A stretch of 64,000 bases of DNA from JAHDHW01 sp965277415 (GTDB lineage Bacteria > Bacteroidota > Bacteroidia > Chitinophagales > Saprospiraceae), in assembly GCA_965277415.1 (NCBI GenBank), contig CBDICS010000087.1:1-64000 (forward strand), read 5' to 3'. Position numbers and translations under genes: made by a program. The notes beneath the pieces are model-generated. The model worked only from the letters and a program-made list of their open reading frames with translations. It made no database searches and had not been told where the DNA came from. Of this stretch, positions 57,437-64,000 are shown piece by piece (within the stretch, counting starts at the first letter, position 1; each line of letters starts with the position of its first letter).

Positions 57437-59902
57437 ATGATTAAAAATCTAATGTTCCTATTTGTTCTTTTGCTGCCTTTTGCTCTAAGTGCTCAAAAAA
57501 AATCCAAAAGCCCTGAACAATTCCTGGAAGAAATAGATCAAAAAGTCCCCCAACTCCTTCATGATTTTTCTATTCCCGGGGCGGCCATTGCGATCATTGA
57601 AGATGGTGAAATTATTTTACAGAAAGGATATGGGTTTTCCGATATAAAAAAAGAACTCAAGGTCGATATTAAAACAGGATTTAACATAGCATCGATTTCC
57701 AAAACTATTGCAGCCTGGGGAGTAATGAAATTAGTACAAGATGGAAAAATTGACCTAGACGCACCTGCTGAAAAGTATTTGACAAGATGGCACCTGCCAG
57801 AATCAGAATTTAATTCAACTGAGGTCACCATAAGAAGATTGTTAAGCCATACTGCCGGATTATCATTACATGGCTACCCAGGATGGTCTCCCAATGATAA
57901 TTTACCAACAATTGAAGAGTCCTTGAACGGTAAAAACAATGGACCTGGGCGAGTCGAAATCATTATGAAACCTGGGACGAAATATCAATATTCGGGCGGT
58001 GGATTCACCATGCTTCAACTGATTATTGAAGAAGTCACCGGACAAAAATTTGAGGACTACATGCAAGAACAGATCCTGAACCCGCTTGGTATGACCAATA
58101 GCAGTTATAAAATTGACGGCAAGATTATGGCTGCTTCTGCTTCTGAATACGATAATTTCGGTGAAAAAATTGACTTTGAACTATTTACAGCTCAAGCTGC
58201 CGCTGGTTTACATACGACTATTGAAGACTTTACGCGTTTCGCATTGGCAAACCTTTATCGAAATAATTACCAGAAAAAAGATAAGCCAATCCTATCTGCT
58301 GATATCCTTCAACAAATGATGGAGCCTGTACCGGCAACTAATGGAGAATATGGTCTGGGATATGAACTAGATACACGCAAAATTTTAAAAGGCTTAAGTG
58401 GGCATACTGGCGGTAATACAGGTTGGCAGTCCATGTTCAGGATAGATCCTGCGACCAATGATGGTTTTATTGTCTTCACCAATGGAGGCGCTGGATACAA
58501 TATTATTAACGTGATACTTTGCGAATGGATCACCTGGAACACTGGTGAATCCCTATGGAAAGGGTGCCAAATAAAACCGTCCATTGCCAACAAATTGAAA
58601 CAGATCATTGATGATAAAGGTCTTGAGAATATTTCAGCGACCTATGTGACCTTAAAGAAAGCGCAAGCTGATGAATATAATTTCTCCGAAAACCAATTGA
58701 ACAATCTGGGTTACTTTTATTTGGGTCGGGAGGAGTTCGAAAAGGCGATTGCAATATTCAAAATAAATGTAGAAGCTTTTCCCAATAATTATAATGTATA
58801 CGACAGTTATGGGGAAACGCTTTTAGCGCAAGGTGCCAAAGAAGAAGCCATTAAAAATTACAAGAAATCTGTCAAATTAAATCCAGGCAATGAAAATGGT
58901 ATTAAGGTACTGAACAAATTAGGAATATCTACTGATGACATAATCGAGAATATATCGGTCGCCGTGGATCCCGAGGTACTAGCCGGATATCTTGGCCATT
59001 ATCAGACCTCGACGGGTGAGACAGTAACGATCAAGAAAAGTGAAGACCAATTGACCTTTGTGATGCAAGAACAACAGCTCAGCCTGATCGCACAATCCAC
59101 AGCACGGTTTCACGCACTAGGCGAGAAATCCATTGTTACATTTTTTACGGCGGCAACCGGCCAGAAAGGGTTTTGGGCCAGAGAGAAAATCTGGAGAAAA
59201 CTTCCGAATGCACCAGCTGGCGGTAGCGATAACAAGGGATCAGCACAACACTCCACCGAACAAGCTCGTACCACGGGCAATTTCCTAGTTTTCCGCAATA
59301 AGTCGTCTTGGGGTCGCCTGACAGATTTCGAAAACGTTCTGGTCGAACTCGGCTGCAACTACGAGAAGCGAGAATCCAGCACAATGGCGGACCTCGATTT
59401 GTCTCCCTATGACGTGATCATCATTCCGGGCGCACAGAATAGCGACTACTACAATGACTACGTCAGCAATGTTGAACGGTTTGATGAATATGTTTCAAAA
59501 GGAGGTACCTTGGTGCTCGAGTTGAACGGTGCCGAAAAAAATAAGTCGATCATACTACCGCTCGGCGTCACCATAGCGCCTCACAAAGCCCTCGAAAACG
59601 CGATACTTGAATCCGACCATCCGATCTTCTTCCCCCTTTCCGGCAAGCGCCTCATTCGTGCACGCCACGCCAGCAGTGGTTATCTTCGGGACGTCCCCCC
59701 CGACGCACTCATCCTCGCAGTTGAGACAAATGGAGTAGATGCACTCTCGGATCGGCCTACGTTCATCGAATACCTTTACGGTGAAGGCCGGGTGATCGCA
59801 GCCAACCAATGTTTTCACGATCAGGATCGTTCGGGACGTGGTCCATTGATGGAATCGATCATCAGCTATGCCCTGACTAAATCGCGGGCAGCAGAGGATT
59901 AA
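57437..59902 (+). CDS. Serine beta-lactamase-like / TPR / class I glutamine-amidotransferase-like fusion, secreted
   Basis: 821 residues. Signal peptide (LFVLLLPFALSAQ). Residues about 30-360 are a class C beta-lactamase/penicillin-binding fold: SISK (catalytic Ser), YSGGGF at the YxN position (Asn replaced), HTGG as the KTG equivalent. Residues about 370-500 hold TPRs (NNLGYFYLGREEFEKAIAIF, NPGNENGIKVLNKLG). The region from about 510 has a small beta domain, then about 610-815 resembles a class I amidotransferase/ThuA-like fold (NFLVFRNKSSWGRLTDF, DVIIIPGAQNSDYYNDY) without a visible catalytic Cys. The last 950 bases are clearly more GC-rich than the first 1500, suggesting the second half has a different origin. 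Peptidase, esterase or amidase activity cannot be told from sequence. Confidence 0.8.
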   Translation: MIKNLMFLFVLLLPFALSAQKKSKSPEQFLEEIDQKVPQLLHDFSIPGAAIAIIEDGEIILQKGYGFSDIKKELKVDIKTGFNIASISKTIAAWGVMKLVQDGKIDLDAPAEKYLTRWHLPESEFNSTEVTIRRLLSHTAGLSLHGYPGWSPNDNLPTIEESLNGKNNGPGRVEIIMKPGTKYQYSGGGFTMLQLIIEEVTGQKFEDYMQEQILNPLGMTNSSYKIDGKIMAASASEYDNFGEKIDFELFTAQAAAGLHTTIEDFTRFALANLYRNNYQKKDKPILSADILQQMMEPVPATNGEYGLGYELDTRKILKGLSGHTGGNTGWQSMFRIDPATNDGFIVFTNGGAGYNIINVILCEWITWNTGESLWKGCQIKPSIANKLKQIIDDKGLENISATYVTLKKAQADEYNFSENQLNNLGYFYLGREEFEKAIAIFKINVEAFPNNYNVYDSYGETLLAQGAKEEAIKNYKKSVKLNPGNENGIKVLNKLGISTDDIIENISVAVDPEVLAGYLGHYQTSTGETVTIKKSEDQLTFVMQEQQLSLIAQSTARFHALGEKSIVTFFTAATGQKGFWAREKIWRKLPNAPAGGSDNKGSAQHSTEQARTTGNFLVFRNKSSWGRLTDFENVLVELGCNYEKRESSTMADLDLSPYDVIIIPGAQNSDYYNDYVSNVERFDEYVSKGGTLVLELNGAEKNKSIILPLGVTIAPHKALENAILESDHPIFFPLSGKRLIRARHASSGYLRDVPPDALILAVETNGVDALSDRPTFIEYLYGEGRVIAANQCFHDQDRSGRGPLMESIISYALTKSRAAED

Positions 59903-59905
59903 GCT

Positions 59906-60113
59906 TGACTACCGCTAATCGAGTGGCAAGCGACAGATCAAATAACTGACCTGCCGAAGTGCGTACTTCGCTGTTCACAGAACAAAACTTTCTTTTTCTG
60001 AATTTCGGCTTCGGTTTTTCGTCATATTTTATTTTCAGATAATATTCCAAAAAAGGAATGTAGCCTTGTCTCAATTGGGTTTCGGTTACCATCGCGCCCA
60101 TGTTTGCTAACAA
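59906..60113 (-). other. ORF-like fragment, copy B, overlapping nothing but abutting the fusion gene
   Basis: Minus strand, ATG at 60113, no stop until past 59906 (78 codons in all, running into the neighbour at 59877). Reads MVTETQLRQGYIPFLEYYLK, then basic FRKRKFCSVNSEVRTSAG and QLFDLSLATRLA. A degenerate relative lies at 51880-52075. It is rather GC-rich. Unknown family; perhaps part of a mobile-element or toxin-type gene. Not counted as a confirmed gene. Confidence 0.4.
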
Positions 60114-60292
60114 ATTAATTTCAAATCAATAATAATTTTTATTATATTGTAAATGTGATGTATGCTTGTTGTATGATGCTTGATTTGAGCTTTAAGAAAA
60201 TTTGCATATACCTCTTAATTAATACTAGCTTAAAAATGGATACTTTTCTAGGTTTAATTGTAGATAACCTTAAAAGTGTCACCTTCTGAATT

Positions 60293-60350
60293 CAAATTTA
60301 GAGAATAGTAATCTAGACATGATCAGATAGTAGAAGTAAATAAATATTTT
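60293..60350 (+). repeat. 60-bp dispersed intergenic repeat, copy B
   Basis: Partner of 50541-50600; shares AATTTAGAG, TAATCTAG-like and CAGATAGTAGAAGT blocks. It lies 100 bases upstream of the ATG at 60452. Confidence 0.55.
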
Positions 60351-60451
60351 GTGAAGGGTATTTATTGAATTTTCTATCTCATAAAACAAGATCAGAGCGT
60401 AGAAAAAAATCAGTCATTCTGATTATTTAATATTCGAATAAAGCATAACAA

Positions 60452-61363
60452 ATGAAGAGAAGTTACTATTATAAATATCAAAAAATTAAAAATTTAATTC
60501 TATCAATTTCAACAATATTAATCGTTCAACATTCTTTTGCTCAACCCTATCTCCCAATTGTATCGTTTGATGATACAACTCAGTTTAGTTTAGTTCACGA
60601 AATATGGGATGTGGCATTTACTGAAACTGCAAGTGTTTATGGAGAATCTGAAATTGATGGCAAAATTTACAATAACGTAATCTACGAACAGTTTCCAAGC
60701 ATAATCGGATATATAAGGCAGGATTCTACCAATTCAAAAGCATGGTATCGAAGTATTGAAGAAAATAACGAATACTTAATAATGGATTTAAATCTCAATG
60801 TTGGTGATACTTTCAGTGTAAATTATATTATCTATGGCTCTGAAGAAGCAGTTGTCACAAAAATTGATACCTTTCAAAATAGGAAAAGAGTAACCTTGAA
60901 TTATGAATATGGCGGAGGTTTTATAAGTGACACAATATCGTTTATTGAAGGTATTGGCCCAAATACTTTTTTTCTTTACCAAGTCGAAAACATTTATTCT
61001 CCTGTTGATCAACTTTTTGGCTTTTTAACCTGTAAAAAATATAAGAATGGAGTATTAGAGTTTGAATATGATCCGAATGATAATGATTGCATATATTTTA
61101 CATCAACAAAAGATAAAATATACGAAAATAAAATTTTCATTTATCCAAACCCTACAAAGGATTCTTTTACAATATCAATAAGTCCTAAATCAAATATTGA
61201 AAACTTGAATTATAAATTGTTTGACCAGTTTGGAAGAGGTATTAAATCTAGTGCAATAAATAATGAATACACTAAAGTATCAATAAGTCAGAAAGGAATG
61301 ATTTATTTAGTTATTTTAGATAACCATAAGATAATTAAAACGGATAAAATAATCGTGAACTAA
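60452..61363 (+). CDS. T9SS-secreted hypothetical protein
   Basis: 303 residues. A long basic N-terminus then a signal peptide (LILSISTILIVQHSFAQ). The middle, about 220 residues, is a beta-rich globular domain with no recognised family (WDVAFTETASVYGESEIDG). The C-terminal 75 residues form a type A sorting domain (KIFIYPNPTKDSFTISI). It is exported by T9SS. Two further ATG codons near the start are possible but this one gives a full signal peptide. Confidence 0.8.
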   Translation: MKRSYYYKYQKIKNLILSISTILIVQHSFAQPYLPIVSFDDTTQFSLVHEIWDVAFTETASVYGESEIDGKIYNNVIYEQFPSIIGYIRQDSTNSKAWYRSIEENNEYLIMDLNLNVGDTFSVNYIIYGSEEAVVTKIDTFQNRKRVTLNYEYGGGFISDTISFIEGIGPNTFFLYQVENIYSPVDQLFGFLTCKKYKNGVLEFEYDPNDNDCIYFTSTKDKIYENKIFIYPNPTKDSFTISISPKSNIENLNYKLFDQFGRGIKSSAINNEYTKVSISQKGMIYLVILDNHKIIKTDKIIVN

Positions 61364-61582
61364 TATGAAGCAGAATCAATCGGCAATAATGATAAATTTT
61401 TATCGAATAATCCAAAGTAGTTAGAGAAAAACACCAAGGTTATACTCTTCTCAGAGTAGTCTAAAACTAGAGTAAGCTTTAGTCGATTGACTGATAAGAA
61501 GAAATTTACGAATAAAGCACATGTTTGATTAGGTTAATCTGTATTTTCATTTCATCGATTTTGAATTATTAAAAATATATTT

Positions 61583-61843
61583 ATGAAAGACTTTATTTTG
61601 ACGCTATTAGTCTTAACAATATTCCATACACCCAAATTAGCGGGTCAAAACAGTATTGAGAGTACAATCGAATTAGAGTTTAACATTGATAGTAATGGAG
61701 ATATAGCTGTTGATTATTAAAAACTAGCTAAAATATTTGGTACAGATTGGGATATCAATTGGAATATAGATTTAAATACAAATGAGATTAAAGGAAGAAT
61801 GAAATCTAGTTATGCTAATTTTATGAATTGGATAAGCAATTAA
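61583..61843 (+). pseudogene. Small secreted protein gene with one in-frame stop
   Basis: ATG at 61583 begins a signal peptide (MKDFILTLLVLTIFHTPKLA, then GQ) and 45 codons to a TAA at 61718-61720. The same frame continues 40 more codons (KLAKIFGTDWDINWNIDLNT) to a TAA at 61843. The two parts read as one 85-residue secreted protein of unknown family with a single nonsense codon. It may be a pseudogene or a sequencing error. Confidence 0.5.
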
Positions 61844-61987
61844 TAGTTTAGATAAGATTGAAGTCAATGATAAAAAGGCAGTGTACGATCAAGTAACAAC
61901 CAACAAAACTAAACCTTAGTCCCCTCCGACAACCCACCCACCACAAAATGCAGTGAATGGCCCCTTATATCAAATAATCATCCATAC

Positions 61988-63769
61988 CTATTCAATTACC
62001 TCAATCTCCACCCGTCGATTTTCTTTTCTCCCTGGCTCTGTAGAATTCTCCTGGATCGGTTCCGTCTTCCCTTTACCTATACTAGTGATTCGAGACGGAT
62101 CAACAGATTTTCCAATCAAGTAATATTTGATACTGTCCGCTCTTTTTTGCGAAAGCAACATATTTGGAATGTCTTCTCCTACATCATCTGTATGTCCGGA
62201 AACTTCTACTTTTAGTCCTCCATTAGATTGAAGCAATTGAGCGAGTTGGTCGAGTTGAGAATAGGAAGTATTTAAAATATCATCGCTACCAGAATTGAAA
62301 TAAATATTTTCGAGAATGATTTTTTTGCCGACTACATTTTCATTGTTTCGGACTTTGGTTTCGAAATCTCTGTATGCGATATAATTAGGTCGTGCAGTTG
62401 TTGTCGTTGAATTTGTTGAGTTCATTGCATTCCCCGAAGCCGAAGAATTAAGGTATTGCCCTTCGCCCATAATATCGATCAAACTCCAGTCTAATGTAAA
62501 CCCTGAAAGCTGAAACCTCAATCGAGTAAACTGACGGGTCTTATCCGACACATTTTTAAACATCAAAAATACATTCGTTTTGGAATTACTATTAATCGTT
62601 TGATTCCCTCTTGCATAACCTTTTCGTTGGCTCATTGAACCAAAAGCAATATCTGCAATCTCATAAGCGTTTCCAAGATCGTCATAAGCGGTCGCCTTTT
62701 GGACATCAAGTGTAGTAGGCTGATCATTCTTATTTTGAAATTCGAACTGTGTGATTACTTCCGCCCCTAGCCTTTTAGCATTAAGTAATTCTATGCTTTG
62801 AGCTCCAAAATTTCGTTTCTTGGGATTATTAGGATCTATTAATTCAGGAAATATTACATTATGAAAAGGCACCTCAAAAGTAAGTCTTTCGCCTCTTCGG
62901 TCTGGATGATAAGATCCTACTTGTAGTACTCCTCTTGTAAACTTTTTCGAACCGTTTCGAATCCCTTTTATATTAAAACTCATATTCATGGGGATACCAT
63001 AAGGCATCAATGATTCCGTTCGGGCAAGGGCATGTTTTTGAATTTCAGTAATTGTTCGATTACCATATTCACAATCATTTACAATACATAGATCATTGGC
63101 TGAAAGTAAATTTCCCATATCATCATAAAAATAAATATTGTAATAGGCCGAATAAAAAACCAGGTCTTCAGAAGAAAGATTCGTTACTTTTAAAGACATT
63201 GAAATCATATCCCCTGCCTTAATCACATCAACTACATCAAATTGAAAATTGCCGACTATCTGAGATTTTTTAAATCCATTCCCATTACCGCCACCTCGGG
63301 GTGTAAGCGTTCTTCCTCCACTGGCCACTACCGCCTGCTGATCCGCATCTTTTAGCTGGATATTTTGAACAGCACCTTTAAACTTACTTCCTTTCTTCCA
63401 ATCCTTAGTCCCTTTGGATTTACTCTTTTTTGAGATGGTAGCGACTTCTACTCCAATCGTACATCCAATTTTTATATAGTATTCATTACCGGTCTGGACA
63501 TCAACACTTGTTTTGATAAGAGACATATTGTCTTCGTTTGTTTTCACTACAAATTCATATTGACCAGGTGAGCATACCGTGGCTTTGTAACGATCACCTA
63601 ATCGAACGGTAGCAATACGTTCTCCATCTTGAGAAAGGACAATTGGTTGATCGCATTGTAAGCCATTGAACCGATAAAAATAGATTTCTGAACATTGAGC
63701 GTTTAGATTTGAATTTAATGTAATGAAGCAGAATGCAACTGTGAATAATCTTATAAAGTTATTTTTCAT
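61988..63769 (-). CDS. OmpA-family peptidoglycan-binding protein with DUF2846-like N-terminus
   Basis: 593 residues. Signal peptide (FITLNSNLNAQ), an N-terminal region of about 100 residues like DUF2846 (YFYRFNGLQCDQPIVLSQDG), a Lys-rich linker, two Ig-like beta domains (about 165-290 and 320-440), and an OmpA C-terminal domain (about 480-593) with the peptidoglycan-binding pattern VEVSGHTDDVG, NMLLSQKRADSIKYYL and ENRRVEIEVIE. The domain binds meso-diaminopimelate of the cell wall. It probably links the outer membrane to peptidoglycan in the periplasm. Divergent or isolated from its neighbours. Confidence 0.88.
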   Translation of the reverse strand: MKNNFIRLFTVAFCFITLNSNLNAQCSEIYFYRFNGLQCDQPIVLSQDGERIATVRLGDRYKATVCSPGQYEFVVKTNEDNMSLIKTSVDVQTGNEYYIKIGCTIGVEVATISKKSKSKGTKDWKKGSKFKGAVQNIQLKDADQQAVVASGGRTLTPRGGGNGNGFKKSQIVGNFQFDVVDVIKAGDMISMSLKVTNLSSEDLVFYSAYYNIYFYDDMGNLLSANDLCIVNDCEYGNRTITEIQKHALARTESLMPYGIPMNMSFNIKGIRNGSKKFTRGVLQVGSYHPDRRGERLTFEVPFHNVIFPELIDPNNPKKRNFGAQSIELLNAKRLGAEVITQFEFQNKNDQPTTLDVQKATAYDDLGNAYEIADIAFGSMSQRKGYARGNQTINSNSKTNVFLMFKNVSDKTRQFTRLRFQLSGFTLDWSLIDIMGEGQYLNSSASGNAMNSTNSTTTTARPNYIAYRDFETKVRNNENVVGKKIILENIYFNSGSDDILNTSYSQLDQLAQLLQSNGGLKVEVSGHTDDVGEDIPNMLLSQKRADSIKYYLIGKSVDPSRITSIGKGKTEPIQENSTEPGRKENRRVEIEVIE

Positions 63770-63870
63770 GGTCGGTTATTTTAATCTTTAGAGCTTGTGA
63801 AATGTTATTTTCCCTCTTAGTATTCTGTAATGGATAAGTGGTACTTGCTTTTTTTATTTTTTTTAAAAAA

Positions 63871-64000
63871 CTATAAAGAAGTCGTTTTAAAATAATCAAG
63901 ATTCACTTTAAAATCTCCAATAGGCATTGGATCAGTAAGAGAGAAGCCCTGTTTTTTGCCAGCATCGCGAATTGCGGTATACCTCATTAGCTGTCCATCT
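63871..64000 (-). CDS. C-terminus of an unidentified protein, cut by window edge
   Basis: Minus strand; the stop is at 63871-63873 and the frame is open to the edge. The visible 42 residues end NLDYFKTTSL, with DAGKKQGFSLTDPMPIGDF before. I do not recognise the family; the upstream part is outside the window. Confidence 0.7.
   Translation of the reverse strand, partial: DGQLMRYTAIRDAGKKQGFSLTDPMPIGDFKVNLDYFKTTSL

Larger units (their letters stand above)
59903..60451. other. Intergenic region with remnants, no intact gene seen
   Basis: About 550 bases. The left 200 bases hold a minus-strand ORF-like fragment, annotated separately; 60293-60350 is a dispersed repeat. The remainder is AT-rich with no frame. 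Confidence 0.5.

Overview
The window looks like chromosomal DNA from a free-living Bacteroidota, most likely Saprospiria-like. It is AT-rich, several genes carry TAnnTTTG-type -7 boxes, and secreted proteins end in type IX secretion (T9SS) sorting domains of type A (short 'PNP' start) or type B (gliding-motility/CHU_C type, 'PNGDGKND'). Other signs are SprB repeats, a PorP/SprF partner, an alternative Bacteroidota GlmU and a zinc-free L31. I see no rRNA, tRNA, CRISPR array, phage or intact insertion sequence.

Layout. 1-7.6 kb: two tandem paralogous secreted M12B-like metalloproteases; the first runs off the left edge and is broken by single-base indels. 7.7-11.2 kb: large outer-membrane protein. 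11.2-12.8 kb: a small accessory island with an 8-bp tandem repeat, a 45-codon ORF, a possible toxin tail and two overlapping immunity-like genes. 12.8-18.7 kb: a membrane class III adenylate cyclase and a beta-barrel protein with 11 Ig-like repeats. 19.4-22.3 kb: a haem peroxidase with dockerin-like, cohesin-like and T9SS domains, split by two frameshifts. 22.5-27.2 kb: FadH-like reductase, glycosylasparaginase and an orphan LuxR-type response regulator. 27.9-36.0 kb: a small cohesin protein, a 2109-residue adhesin (four cohesin-like domains, 18 SprB-type repeats, type B sorting domain) and PorP/SprF, probably one operon. 36.4-41.4 kb: pgi, YraN, a TPR lipoprotein and an ArsR-SRPBCC fusion. 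41.5-47 kb: two large T9SS cargo proteins. 47.4-50.4 kb: L31, GlmU-like, methyltransferase, TPR membrane protein. 50.8-51.9 kb: a YoeB toxin with an unusual 256-residue partner. 52.1-63.8 kb: a PVC-type haem-binding lipoprotein, a propeller lipoprotein, a beta-lactamase/TPR/amidotransferase-like fusion, another T9SS protein, a small secreted gene with an internal stop, and an OmpA-family protein. The right edge cuts one more gene.

The unifying theme is the cell surface. At least eight proteins carry T9SS sorting domains, and cohesin-like and dockerin-like modules lie within 16 kb of each other around one adhesin/PorP pair. This is the best candidate for an undescribed assembly system: non-cellulolytic cohesin-dockerin attachment of a secreted peroxidase. 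A second layer is intergenic: three copies of a 105-108 bp imperfect palindrome, other palindromes, and two diverged copies of an ORF-like fragment. Five single-base disruptions, four of them an extra C, break two secreted-protein genes; these may be sequencing errors or real decay.
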